A stretch of 48,076 nucleotides of DNA from Laspinema palackyanum D2a (GTDB lineage: Bacteria > Cyanobacteriota > Cyanobacteriia > Cyanobacteriales > Laspinemataceae): positions 24,761 to 72,836 of the forward strand of contig JAMXFF010000037.1 of the NCBI GenBank assembly GCA_025370845.1, given 5' to 3'. The notes under the pieces were generated by a model, which was not told the DNA's origin, did not search any database, and worked only from the letters and a program-made list of their open reading frames with translations. Below, one piece after another: positions 36,894 through 45,676 of the stretch (position 1 is the stretch's first letter; every line of letters begins with the position of its first letter). The position numbers and the translations under genes are program-made.

Positions 36894-38621
36894 CTAATAA
36901 TGATTGCCGACTTTGCGATGGTGGATTGCCGGTAAGGCATCGGGATTGGAGACTCGACCATTGTCTACTTGGCTATACACGATCCAGTGATCGGGACATT
37001 CCATGCGACTGATGACTTGGCATTCCAGATAGGCGAGGGCTTCACTCAGGATCGGACTGCCGTTGTTTGCCGCTTGGGTTTTGATTCCAGCAAAGCGATC
37101 GGCCCCCGGGGGGAAGCGTTTGAGGAAGTGTCGCATCAGTCCTTGATAGTTGTCTTCATCCAGGACATTGAGCACGAAGGTATCGCCGACGTGCATCAGG
37201 GCTTCGATCGCCCGGTCTTTGGCCACGGCAATGGTAATCCCCAGAGGTTCAAAACTGGCTTGAGTTACCCAGGAGGCTAACATGGCACTACTCACATCCC
37301 CTTTCTGGGCGGTGATGATATACAATCCCCCGCTAATCCGCCCCAAGGCTTTATCCAGTTCACTATCTAAGGATTTCATCTGTTTGATGGCTTTTTTCAG
37401 GGTCAGCATCTGTCCCATGTCGGTTCCAGCTTCATCGCACAGTTGATAGGTGGCTTCTGTGGGGTTTTCCTTGACAATAATGTTGGGAAATCCCTGTTTT
37501 AGCCCGAGTTCTTTAAATTTAACGGCGAGGGGATAGATGGATTGGTCGTTACCCCCACCGGATTCAAAGAGTCCGATGGTCTGTTTGTTATTGGCGGCGA
37601 CTAAAATGGTGCCGATCGCCGCTTCTGCATTCTCTGAACCCGGTCCCGTTAATGGCGGTGCACCGAGGGCGATTCCCGAGGCGATACTCACCAGTTCCCG
37701 CACTTCCTGGGGTTCTGCCGATCGCAAATCCATCATTTCTACGTTAACGCCGGTTTTGGTAATCCCGTGGGCCACCGCTTGGGAGAGGCGATCGCTATAG
37801 CCGTAATCGGAAAAATAAAACACGGCAACGGTGGTGTCTGCCTTGGCTTGTTCCTGACTCCACTGTTTGTATCGTCCGGTGAGTTCCCCGACATTATACC
37901 GCAGCAGGGGTCCGTGGCCGGTGGCGATCGTGCTAATTTTTTCCACTTCCGGCATCCGCTTCATAGCACTCAGGACCGATCGCGCATTGGGGGCCATCAA
38001 ACATTCATAATAAAAGTGATAATCCGCTTCAATATCACTTAAATTTTCATCGAAGGTTTTATCGGAACAATAATGCATTCCAAAGGCATCGCAGGTAAAT
38101 AAAATCTGCGTTTTGGCATCGTAGCTAAAAATTGTATCCGGCCAGTGCAAATTCGGGGCATTGAAAAATTCTAGGACGTGACCATTGCCTAAATCCAGGG
38201 TATCCCCATTTTTGACAATTAACCGTTTAAAGGGTTGATGAACTAAGTCTTCTAAAAACTGAATGGCAACTTTGGCCCCGACAATGGTAATCTCTGGGGC
38301 AAGTGCTAAGACATCTTTAACTAATCCGCTATGATCCGGTTCCGTATGACTGATGATTAGGTAATCGATTTGGGTTGGGTCGATTTCCTGGCAAAGGGTC
38401 GGCAAATAGGATTCGCGGAATTTGGCATGGGAGGTATCCACCAAGGCAGTCTGACTCCCCCGAATCAGAAAGGAATTATAAGTGGTCCCGTTTTGCAGGC
38501 CAAATTCGATATCAAACCGATCGCGGTCCCAATCCAAACAGCGAATTGCTGTGGTTTCGGTGGCGATTTCCCCCGTTGCGATCGTCAGTCTCGGTTGTAC
38601 TCTGTCGGTGACGGCTACCAT
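36894..38621 (-). CDS. flv3: flavodiiron protein Flv3 (canonical diiron site)
   Basis: 575 residues with the same three domains as its neighbour. The diiron ligands are intact: H92, E94, D96 and H97 in SHTEPDHSGL, H159 in NLHWPD, D178 in LFTCDAFG and H236 in ATGHGPLL. The flavodoxin domain contains VAVFYFSDYGYSD, and the C-terminal flavin reductase domain GGLYIITAQKGDVSSAMLAS. AGGAGG 7 nt before ATG sets the start. Flv1/Flv3 hetero-oligomers act as an electron safety valve after photosystem I under fluctuating light. The absence of an sll0218-like gene between the pair argues against Flv2/Flv4. Confidence 0.92.
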   Translation of the reverse strand: MVAVTDRVQPRLTIATGEIATETTAIRCLDWDRDRFDIEFGLQNGTTYNSFLIRGSQTALVDTSHAKFRESYLPTLCQEIDPTQIDYLIISHTEPDHSGLVKDVLALAPEITIVGAKVAIQFLEDLVHQPFKRLIVKNGDTLDLGNGHVLEFFNAPNLHWPDTIFSYDAKTQILFTCDAFGMHYCSDKTFDENLSDIEADYHFYYECLMAPNARSVLSAMKRMPEVEKISTIATGHGPLLRYNVGELTGRYKQWSQEQAKADTTVAVFYFSDYGYSDRLSQAVAHGITKTGVNVEMMDLRSAEPQEVRELVSIASGIALGAPPLTGPGSENAEAAIGTILVAANNKQTIGLFESGGGNDQSIYPLAVKFKELGLKQGFPNIIVKENPTEATYQLCDEAGTDMGQMLTLKKAIKQMKSLDSELDKALGRISGGLYIITAQKGDVSSAMLASWVTQASFEPLGITIAVAKDRAIEALMHVGDTFVLNVLDEDNYQGLMRHFLKRFPPGADRFAGIKTQAANNGSPILSEALAYLECQVISRMECPDHWIVYSQVDNGRVSNPDALPAIHHRKVGNHY

Positions 38622-38941
38622 TGAGTGCCCTCCTGTTCTTGTCGATGTTAGGGTTTGCTTACTTCTTAATATTGTTACATATTTTAACCATTAGTTTTCA
38701 TGGAAAAATATATGGTAATCATAAGCCTTACCAATCACAGATTCCCCACCGGGAATCCCTGTGTTATAATCAAAGATTAATTTCCTAAAGCCAACACAAG
38801 CGGATGCTTGCTCCAAAAATATTAGAGTTGTTGCAGAAGGCTAAAAAGCCGATTGGCCTTTTTAAGGGGGGTTGGGGGGATCTCTCTAGTATTTTGCAAC
38901 AGGTCTATTGCGGACTTGCGGGATGGAGGTGGAAATCCCTT
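38622..38941. other. spacer upstream of flv3
   Basis: About 320 bp with no gene. It contains AT-rich flv3 upstream DNA, a small hairpin GATTCCC-CACC-GGGAATC at 38740-38757 and a terminator-like element at 38843-38863, then a G-rich run AAGGGGGGTTGGGGGGATCTC. Confidence 0.5.
38843..38863 (-). terminator. possible terminator of the sensor kinase gene
   Basis: AAAAAGCC-GATT-GGCCTTTTT forms a short hairpin with one bulge. On the minus strand it ends in GGCTTTTT, about 80 nt after the kinase stop. Confidence 0.5.
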
Positions 38942-40993
38942 TTATTTCTCCTCACCCATTTTGATGGGCAGTTCTACAATAAACTCCGTCCCTTGTCCTT
39001 CGCTGATGCAGCGAATCTTCCCGTTATGACCTTTGACGATAATTTGATAACACAGGGACAGACCTAACCCCGTGCCTTTCCCCACGGGTTTTGTAGTAAA
39101 AAAGGGATTAAAAATTTGGTCTTGAATCTCCGGAGAGATTCCCGGACCATTATCTTTGATGGAAATGCTCACCCAATTGGGATAGGGTTCGCAAATTGAG
39201 AGGGTCAGTTCACCCTCGGTATCTGGATTGGAGGCGATCGCATCTAAAGCATTATCAATTAAGTTAAAAAACACTTGATTAATCTGGGCCGGATGACATT
39301 CAACTCGGGCTTTAGCATGATAATGTTTATGAATTTTTAACTCCGGGGAAAATCGATGTTGCAACATCGATAAACTGCTTTCCAGTCCTTCACTCAGATT
39401 CACAGGTTTAGCCCCGGCTTCATCTAAACGGGAAAAATTCCGCAAGTTTTGGACAATTTTGCGAATGCGATCGCTTCCTTGCTGCATGGAACCAATCAGG
39501 TTCGGGGAATCAGACCGGATATAATCCAAATCGACTTCTTCATTCAACTCTTCGATTTCTGGAGGAATTTCTGAGGCCGCCAATTCGTAAATATCAACCG
39601 CTTTTTTCAAAGCTTCCACATATTCCTGGACGTAGAATAAATTAGCATGAACAAAATTATTAGCATTATTAATTTCATGGGCAACTCCAGCCACCAACTG
39701 TCCCAAACTTGAAAGTTTTTCGCTTTGGATGAGTTGTTGCTGGGTTGCTTTTAGTTCTTGGATAGTGGCGGTTAATTGTTCAGCCTGGGCTTGATATTGG
39801 GCCGCAGAATCCTGAACTTTTTGGTATAGTTCTGCTTGTGAGATAGCAATTGCCATCTGATGACCTAACTGTTCTAGCAGTTCGATTTCTCCTTGGGTCC
39901 AATGGCGGGTTGAATGACATTCATGAGCAATCAACAACCCCCAGAGATGATCCGGCATGGCAATGGGAACGATTAAATTGGCCTTGACTTGCAATTTGTC
40001 TAAAAACTCTGCATGACAAGTATTTAATCCGGCCTTATGAATATCATCGATCGCCCGAACTCGCCCTTGTTTATAGAGTTCGGCATGGTCAGTTTTAAAA
40101 CAATTATCTGCCACAATCCCGCCCAAAATCGGCGGCCAAGGTACACGAAGGTCTTCAACTACGATTTCACCGGCCCAATTTTCCAGGAAGCGGTAAATCA
40201 CCACCCGGTCACTATTCAGGAGTTCCCGGACTCCGCGAACTGCGGTTTTTAAAACCGTATTCAGGTCCAATGTACTGCGAATTTGGTTGGTAATGAGGCG
40301 CAGTAAAGACTCCCTTTGTGCGGCAGCGCGGGTGGCACTGTACAATTGGGCTTGGTTAATGGCGATCGCCAGTTGGGAGGCTACTCCTTCTAAGAGGTCT
40401 TGTTCCCATTGGGACCACTCCCGTTCGCGATCGCACTGATGCAGTCCGATAATCCCATTCACTTTCCCCTGGTAGGAAGTGGCGATCGCCAGCATGGACT
40501 TAATTCCAAGTCCCTGTACCAGTTGTAAGGTTTCTTCCCCCAAACCCGGAAACTCTAAAAACCGCGTCACCGCTAGGGGTTCCGCCTGAGACATCAACTG
40601 ATGCAAGTGGGGATTATCCGCCAACGGCACTCGGGATCCTAGTTGGCTGGTGTAATCATCGGTTTTATACTCTCCTCGGGTGATTAGCCAGTCTCCCGCT
40701 TCCGATTCGTTGACTAAAATGCTGACTCGACTACAGTTGAAGGTTTCCCCTAACAAAAGACAGGCGGATTGGAGCACTTCATCTAAATCCAGGGTACTGC
40801 GAACCTGATGATTGATCTCGTTGAGCAATCGCGATCGCTCTACCTCTCTGTGGAGTTCCCGAGGATGTAAATTTTGTATCTCCATACGTTCTTTGTAAGT
40901 CTCAGTCGCCTCCTGAATTGAGCGACTGGCTTGCGGGAGTGATAAATCAGGCTTCGGCCATGTACAGTAGGGGGCTTGTTTTTTTATATACAT
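38942..40993 (-). CDS. GAF/cyanobacteriochrome sensor histidine kinase
   Basis: 683 residues, no membrane helix. GAF1 spans about 55-218. GAF2, about 228-390, is of the phytochrome/cyanobacteriochrome type (VVIYRFLENWAGEIVVEDL, LWGLLIAHEC). GAF2 contains DNCF with Cys298 and TCHAEFL with Cys326-His327, exactly 28 residues apart. This is the layout of DXCF cyanobacteriochromes, in which the CH cysteine holds the bilin and the DXCF cysteine forms a second, light-sensitive bond, giving blue/violet-to-green or teal photocycles. The kinase part has HisKA with His439 (GVAHEINNANNFVHA), HATPase N box (NLIDNALDAI), G1 (DNGPGIS) and G2 (GKGTGLGLS). No receiver is fused or adjacent. The first ATG is used; M37 is an alternative start. 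Confidence 0.88.
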   Translation of the reverse strand: MYIKKQAPYCTWPKPDLSLPQASRSIQEATETYKERMEIQNLHPRELHREVERSRLLNEINHQVRSTLDLDEVLQSACLLLGETFNCSRVSILVNESEAGDWLITRGEYKTDDYTSQLGSRVPLADNPHLHQLMSQAEPLAVTRFLEFPGLGEETLQLVQGLGIKSMLAIATSYQGKVNGIIGLHQCDREREWSQWEQDLLEGVASQLAIAINQAQLYSATRAAAQRESLLRLITNQIRSTLDLNTVLKTAVRGVRELLNSDRVVIYRFLENWAGEIVVEDLRVPWPPILGGIVADNCFKTDHAELYKQGRVRAIDDIHKAGLNTCHAEFLDKLQVKANLIVPIAMPDHLWGLLIAHECHSTRHWTQGEIELLEQLGHQMAIAISQAELYQKVQDSAAQYQAQAEQLTATIQELKATQQQLIQSEKLSSLGQLVAGVAHEINNANNFVHANLFYVQEYVEALKKAVDIYELAASEIPPEIEELNEEVDLDYIRSDSPNLIGSMQQGSDRIRKIVQNLRNFSRLDEAGAKPVNLSEGLESSLSMLQHRFSPELKIHKHYHAKARVECHPAQINQVFFNLIDNALDAIASNPDTEGELTLSICEPYPNWVSISIKDNGPGISPEIQDQIFNPFFTTKPVGKGTGLGLSLCYQIIVKGHNGKIRCISEGQGTEFIVELPIKMGEEK

Positions 40994-41229
40994 AAATTTT
41001 TATCGGAGGGGGCCAACATAAATCGATGAAGCAGATGCAGCTATTCTGTTATCTTAACAAATTTTTATAAAAATTTAAGGTATTTTTTATAATTGTTAGT
41101 GAAATAAATTAAAAAAATTGCTATAATGTCTGATAAAATTCTAAAAAGCTTCAATCGATACATCTTTATTTGATTATAAGCGACTCTAAGGGGACGTAAA
41201 AAGCAGGGGAACCCAGGGCCACCCTAAAC

Positions 41230-42093
41230 ATGAGCAAGACTGCAACCGAATTGGGAAGTGACCAGGGCAACTGGCTGGCCTTAAGCATCGGCAATTCCAG
41301 ACTCCACTGGGCCTGGTTTCAGGGAGAGCTCTGCAAACAGGTGTGGCACAGCCCTCATTTAGACCCTGCTGCTAGGGAAAAGCTCATTCATGCCTGGAAC
41401 CGGGGGGAGTTGTGGGATGGGGGTCTGGAGTATCCCGGTCCCCTGGGGGATGAGGCGATCGCCCCTAACCCGCCCCTGTGGATCGCCTCCGTCGTTCCCC
41501 AACAGTTAGCGCTTTGGCAGTCTTACCGGAGATTAAATATTATTACCCTCGCGGATTTGCCCCTGTTGGGACTTTATCCCACCTTGGGAATCGATCGCGC
41601 CTTGGCCTTAGTAGGGGCCGCAACCGAATCGGGTTGGCCGGTTTTGGTCGTGGATGCGGGAACGGCCCTGACTTTGACCGGGGCAGATCCCGAGGGCCGA
41701 TTAGTGGGAGGGGCAATTCTCCCGGGGTTTGGGCTCCAACTGCAATCGTTAACGGAAAAAACCGCCGCATTACCTGCGGTAACATTTCCAGGGACCTTAC
41801 CCCCACGCTGGGCTTTAAATACCCCCGAGGCGATCGCTTCTGGGGTAGTCTATGGGATTGGAGCTGGGGTGCGAGACTTTATCAGCGACTGGTGGCAGCA
41901 CTTTCCCACCTCCCCTGTGGTGATCACCGGGGGAGGGGGGGAAATGCTGCTCAGATATCTCCAGGAGACAGCGCCAGAAATAGCAAAACAGGCGATCGCC
42001 ATGCCGGATCTAATTTTTTCCGGGATTTGCTGCATCAAACAACAGCAGTCCGGGGAAAGTTTACCCGGTCCTCGGTTCACGCCTCTATATTAG
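41230..42093 (+). CDS. coaX: type III pantothenate kinase
   Basis: 287 residues. It phosphorylates pantothenate in the first step of coenzyme A synthesis; type III enzymes are not feedback-inhibited by CoA. ASKHA-fold motifs are visible: SIGNSRLHWAW (19-29, in place of the usual DxGNT, so the first Asp is Ser), YPTLGIDRALALVGA (116-130), VVDAGTALTLTGAD (141-154), GGAILPGF, and the C-terminal VVITGGGGEMLL. The length is a little above the usual 250-260 because of an N-terminal extension. Its 3' end overlaps the convergent hydrolase gene by 17 bp. Confidence 0.88.
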   Translation: MSKTATELGSDQGNWLALSIGNSRLHWAWFQGELCKQVWHSPHLDPAAREKLIHAWNRGELWDGGLEYPGPLGDEAIAPNPPLWIASVVPQQLALWQSYRRLNIITLADLPLLGLYPTLGIDRALALVGAATESGWPVLVVDAGTALTLTGADPEGRLVGGAILPGFGLQLQSLTEKTAALPAVTFPGTLPPRWALNTPEAIASGVVYGIGAGVRDFISDWWQHFPTSPVVITGGGGEMLLRYLQETAPEIAKQAIAMPDLIFSGICCIKQQQSGESLPGPRFTPLY

Positions 42094-42898
42094 AAATAAA
42101 ATCTCGAATCTGTTGGGAGACGAGATCCGGGAGTTCCTCCGGTAAATTAGAATGGCCCTCGGGAATGCGGCGTAAATCCGCATCAGCGATCGCCCGATGG
42201 TAGGTTTCCGATAAGGCAACTGCCGTCGGGGTATCGCGATCGCCGATTAAAATCAAAACCGGAATTTTCAGCCAACTCAAACGGTCCTGCAACAACTCCC
42301 CATCAATTTCACTCTGGCGACGTTGGAATAAAATCTGAGAAGCTACCCCAAATTTTTGCAGGCGATCGGCATTTAACAAAGCTTGATGCATCACTTGGTG
42401 CAAGCGCAAGATTCGGGCCAGGGGAAAGAGGACCGATTGTAGCTTGCGAATCACAGGCAATGCCTGAATCCAAAGGCGAGTCCTAAACCAGCGGTTTTTC
42501 AACCCTTCCACCTGGACTCCTTCCGGGGTCAGTAGCACCAATCCTGGCACAACCTCGGGATATTTCAGGGCGTAACTCGCTGCCACCCAAGCACCAAGAG
42601 AGTCACCCACTAGATAAACTGGGCCGGGGTTCACCGTTTCCAGAAATTCGTGTAGACACTCCACCTGTAGGGCGATCGAGTAGTGGATATTCGGCTGTTC
42701 CGACTCCCCAAACCCGAGTAAATCTAAGGCAAAACAGTGATAATTGGCCCGGAGGCGCTCAATCACTGGCACCCACTGAGCGCTATCGCTCCACGAACCA
42801 TGTAAAAATACTAGAGTGAGTCCCTCCTGGCCGACTTCACGCCAGAACAGTTGCCCTTGGGACAGTTTGATTCGGGAATTGCGGAGCGGTAGAGTCAT
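42077..42898 (-). CDS. alpha/beta hydrolase
   Basis: A 273-residue soluble alpha/beta-hydrolase-fold protein. HGSW (33-36) forms the oxyanion region, GDSLG (98-102, nucleophile Ser100) the elbow, and the acid and base are probably the Asp in ILIGDRDTP (about 225) and the His in IPEGHSNLP (about 248). LDLLGFGESEQP is the typical strand-4 region. Substrate cannot be told from sequence; an esterase or lipase-like role is inference. It starts after GGACT and converges on coaX with a 17-bp overlap. Confidence 0.85.
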   Translation of the reverse strand: MTLPLRNSRIKLSQGQLFWREVGQEGLTLVFLHGSWSDSAQWVPVIERLRANYHCFALDLLGFGESEQPNIHYSIALQVECLHEFLETVNPGPVYLVGDSLGAWVAASYALKYPEVVPGLVLLTPEGVQVEGLKNRWFRTRLWIQALPVIRKLQSVLFPLARILRLHQVMHQALLNADRLQKFGVASQILFQRRQSEIDGELLQDRLSWLKIPVLILIGDRDTPTAVALSETYHRAIADADLRRIPEGHSNLPEELPDLVSQQIRDFISNIEA

Positions 42899-42944
42899 CC
42901 TGAGTCCTTGAAACGCATCCGTATCGAGTTAAGGTTTATGAGGC

Positions 42945-42997
42945 CGGAGGAGTTGCGGATTGCCGTTGAACGAAGGAAACCCGAGGTAACTCCTCCG
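42945..42997. other. inverted repeat between NUDIX and hydrolase genes
   Basis: CGGAGGAGTT and AACTCCTCCG, separated by 33 bp, could pair in the transcript downstream of the NUDIX gene. There is no T-run; role uncertain. Confidence 0.4.
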
Positions 42998-43031
42998 AGC
43001 CCCAATCAGGCTACCATGCTCCCCGACCCAA

Positions 43032-43487
43032 TTAAGCGACCGCAGTCACACCATTGAGAAAGTCCTGTAATTGGCGATCGTGGTCATGGGAGAGTTGACC
43101 TAAAGGTAGAGAATCCCGGTCAAATGCCTTGACCTCCAGAATTTCAGCCGTATCATAGATTTTCATTTCCCCCCGGACCTGGGCCGCGACGACGACGCAG
43201 ATCGAATGAATCCGGGGATCGCGATCGGGGGCGGAATAAATTCCGACTAAGCGACCCACTTCAGTCACTTCTAGGCCCGTTTCTTCCGTGAGTTCCCGTT
43301 TTAAGGTATTCGGAATATCTTCCCCCCAGTCCACCATGCCTCCGGGTAGACCCCACTTGCCATTATCGCGACGCCGGATCAACACGATTTGACCGTTGTC
43401 TAACAGGGGAATAATGCTAATTCCGAGGACGGGATGTCGAAACACAATCCCGAGTACGGATTGAGTAAAATGCCATAAACGCTTCAT
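43032..43487 (-). CDS. NUDIX hydrolase
   Basis: A 151-residue enzyme with a complete Nudix box: G50, E56, R64-E65-L66, E68-E69, G71 (within GGMVDWGEDIPNTLKREL and TEETGL). This loop binds Mg2+ and cleaves X-linked nucleoside diphosphates. N-terminal residues 1-25 (LWHFTQSVLGIVFRHPVLG) are hydrophobic and basic, which is common in cyanobacterial members. Substrate unknown; house-cleaning of damaged nucleotides, ADP-ribose or NADH are family options. Confidence 0.88.
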   Translation of the reverse strand: MKRLWHFTQSVLGIVFRHPVLGISIIPLLDNGQIVLIRRRDNGKWGLPGGMVDWGEDIPNTLKRELTEETGLEVTEVGRLVGIYSAPDRDPRIHSICVVVAAQVRGEMKIYDTAEILEVKAFDRDSLPLGQLSHDHDRQLQDFLNGVTAVA

Positions 43488-43745
43488 AAATCAAATTATC
43501 CTGGATTCAACGACCACCCACCCAGACTCAATCTTTCTAACCCGATCGCCTTGTTGTTTAGGCTTGATTCTGACTCCCTCCCTCTGCTCCATGAGCAAAA
43601 ATCAACGTGCAACACCCCAGTGACTTGAGCCCCAAGATGAAACCGTTGCCAACCCGTCCTGATTTTAACTTACAACCTACTAGAATCATCATCGTTGATG
43701 AGTCTACAGGATTTCCAGACAACAAATCCTTACTTTCCCAAGTTT

Positions 43746-43766
43746 GTAGTAACGACTTCAGTCGTT
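43746..43766. repeat. single copy of the GTAGTAACGACTTCAGTCGTT repeat
   Basis: It carries the same 16-bp palindrome AACGACTTCAGTCGTT that makes up the tandem array at 47876-48076. Confidence 0.85.
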
Positions 43767-44040
43767 CCCCCCATCTCCCCCATCTCCCCCACTCCCCAGA
43801 TGGGATAGCTCTTTCCTGTTATCATGGATTCAGTGCTACGCAAGTTCGGTCATGGCTGTGATTGAGATTCCATAGAACTCAGATACAGTCTTTGCCGAGA
43901 CCAATGCAAGAAATTGTGCATTCCCTGGCATAAAATAGTGGATCGGATTCATCCTTCAGTAGCGGGCATCAACCGCCCCATCCAAAAGAGACTCACCGGA
44001 TGATGGGCGATCGCTTGCTTTCTTTCGGGAGAAAGGTACT

Positions 44041-44096
44041 CATCTCAACCCGAATGGATGGGATTGAGCCTATTCCCATCCGAAAGGGGTGAGATG
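44041..44096. other. long imperfect hairpin
   Basis: Outer arms CATCTCA / TGAGATG (44041-44047, 44090-44096) enclose a perfect inner stem GGATGGGA / TCCCATCC (44056-44063, 44074-44081) with a 10-nt loop. It lies 240 bp upstream of the small basic protein gene. It could be a structured leader or a small repeat. Confidence 0.55.
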
Positions 44097-44333
44097 GGGT
44101 TCACCCTCGGTTGAAACTGCTCGGATATCGGGTGGGAGTGCTAACCCTCACCCCTGCTTTCAGGAATTCAGTCTCCTTGCCCTGTTTGTTCTAACTCTTG
44201 ATGGTGCAATTGACAACTGTGCAATCAATGGAACGATCGCCGGGGGGTCAGTCTGTACCTCGCGGCGATCGCACCCTAGAGCTACCCTAGAGCCAAGAGT
44301 CATTTTTGTTGTTTATCCATGAGGTCCATAATA

Positions 44334-44501
44334 ATGGCAAAACGTCGCAATCCTAAAAAAGAAAAAGCACAACGGAACAAAGCTTATGCGCGCCAATTCC
44401 GCAAACCGACTAATTCCGGTCGCTTTTTCAAGAACCGTAACTCTAATATGAATGGCAACCGTGACGAAAACAGCGAAAACACAGAAGGGGAAGAAAACTA
44501 A
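44334..44501 (+). CDS. small basic protein
   Basis: 55 residues from MAKRRNPKKEKAQRNKAYAR at 44334; an upstream ATG at 44319 is less likely because GAGG lies about 9 nt before 44334. The first half is very basic (Lys/Arg-rich) and the tail acidic and Asn-rich (NGNRDENSENTEGEEN). Such MAKRRNPKKEK-type proteins recur in filamentous cyanobacteria as far as I recall; nucleic-acid or ribosome binding is a guess from charge alone. Confidence 0.7.
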   Translation: MAKRRNPKKEKAQRNKAYARQFRKPTNSGRFFKNRNSNMNGNRDENSENTEGEEN

Positions 44502-45676
44502 CGGAATTATCGGGGATTTAGACCTCAATAAAGGCGGAGTTTATCTCCCGATAAAGTTGGGCTAATCAAGAGAATCAAGTGCAGTTGAGTCACAGATTTT
44601 TGAGAGATTTGGGAAAGTAAAGGGGAGTCGAAGTGGAGGGTCAGTTGCTAAAGAGGTGACTGGCAACTTTGTACTCCCGGGTTATGAACCCGAAAAATCG
44701 AGCCGTTGCATGGAGAACATCCTCTAACTTCGCAACTCAAATCCCCCAGTGGGAAAACCAGTGGGAAAAACATCGGTTCCGAGTGGGCGATCGCTATCAG
44801 ATTGCCCACTACCGAATTTTTCTGGGATTCCCAGGCGATCGCCTGCCCAGATCCAGTCCGGAACTCCCTTCTCCAAGACGGGTTCAACCCTAAAGTTTGC
44901 CTCAAACCGCTTCAATGCTGCCCATTCCCTAGGTTAATCCGGGACGATTTATCCCATCTTAAGTGCTCCAGACACATCATAAGAATCCCTGACAAAGTGA
45001 CCGAAACAAACGGAGGGATAACGCAAGCTCACCCTAAATTTTTTCAGCCCAAGACAAGACTCCAAAACCCCCGAAGGCAGAGAGGAAAGGACCCAGACCG
45101 TTAGACAGCCCTTCATAAACTCACCGGGAAAGCAAAAATTGCCGATTTTTCTTTTTCATGCCAGAAATTCGTTAAAACTTTATAAAACCTCGTTTCTCTG
45201 AGTCCATAAATTGGTTAAAACTTTATAAAAAATTGTTTCCGGGACCGCATAAATCAGATAAAATTTGAATAAAACTAACCCAGAAGAGGGGAGAGAAAAG
45301 GGGGGTATCCCGGGAAGGAGGGGAAACTTCACGGACTTCATTAAATCTGGGGATTCGGTCAAAACGCCTCAATCCCCAGAAAAACCTCACTCCCTGCAAT
45401 CGCTTTTGCGGCGGAAGAATACCCATGAAGGTGAGTAAGGAATTTGCGCGATCGGGCAAATGTTCTGACCCCTTGAGTGCTTTCCTCGGACAGAGAGCCT
45501 CAATCTGTTCCGGTTGGGACTGATTAAAAAGGGTCCTATGGAAGAGTAAAGTAAAAGAAAAGCAACAGCGTTTGTCCCTTCAAGGGGTAGGGAAAAAATC
45601 GCGATAGCGAGACAGGCGCTGCGTCTGTTGTAGGCAGAGAAACGGCTCATAGAGCGGCACGGAGTAAAAAAAAGCA
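44502..45676. other. long spacer upstream of the WD40 gene
   Basis: About 1.17 kb. No conserved gene was recognised; frames at 44648-45104 and 45180-45737 overlap on several strands without known motifs. The direct repeats at 45167-45273 are the only clear structure. A possible ribosome-binding GGAG precedes the WD40 start. Confidence 0.5.
45167..45273. repeat. direct repeats spaced 43 bp
   Basis: ATTCGTTAAAACTTTATAAA (45167), ATTGGTTAAAACTTTATAAA (45210) and a degraded ATCAGATAAAATTTGAATAA (45253) start exactly 43 bp apart. The 22-bp segments between them are also related (GTTTC...C-CATAA). AT-rich copies about 400 bp upstream of the WD40 gene could be protein-binding or promoter repeats. 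Confidence 0.75.

Larger units (their letters stand above)
43488..44333. other. spacer between NUDIX and small basic protein genes
   Basis: About 850 bp. It contains a GTAGTAACGACTTCAGTCGTT repeat at 43746-43766, directly followed by CCCCCATCTCCCCCATCTCC (inverse of the G-rich repeat), and the long hairpin at 44041-44096. I see no convincing gene; the 84-codon frame at 43607 runs through these repeats. Confidence 0.5.

Noticed and set aside
34777-38621. Flv2/Flv4 instead of Flv1/Flv3
   Set aside because: No sll0218-like gene lies between them, and sequence patterns (for example RTWDRLKFEVEY, LIDPPGESF) match Flv1 with its Flv3 partner better.
38804-39067. 87-codon plus-strand frame
   Set aside because: Its second half overlaps the 3' end of the sensor kinase gene antisense, and its first half spans the terminator-like hairpin.
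41478-42203. 241-codon plus-strand frame overlapping coaX
   Set aside because: It runs through coaX in another frame, has Arg/Gly-rich random composition and no known motif.
43607-43861. 84-codon plus-strand frame
   Set aside because: It passes through the GTAGTAACGAC and CCCCCATCT repeats; no protein similarity is recognised.
44640-44720. Possible tRNA-like fold after the small basic protein gene
   Set aside because: No consistent acceptor stem, anticodon loop or TTCGA-type T loop could be drawn.
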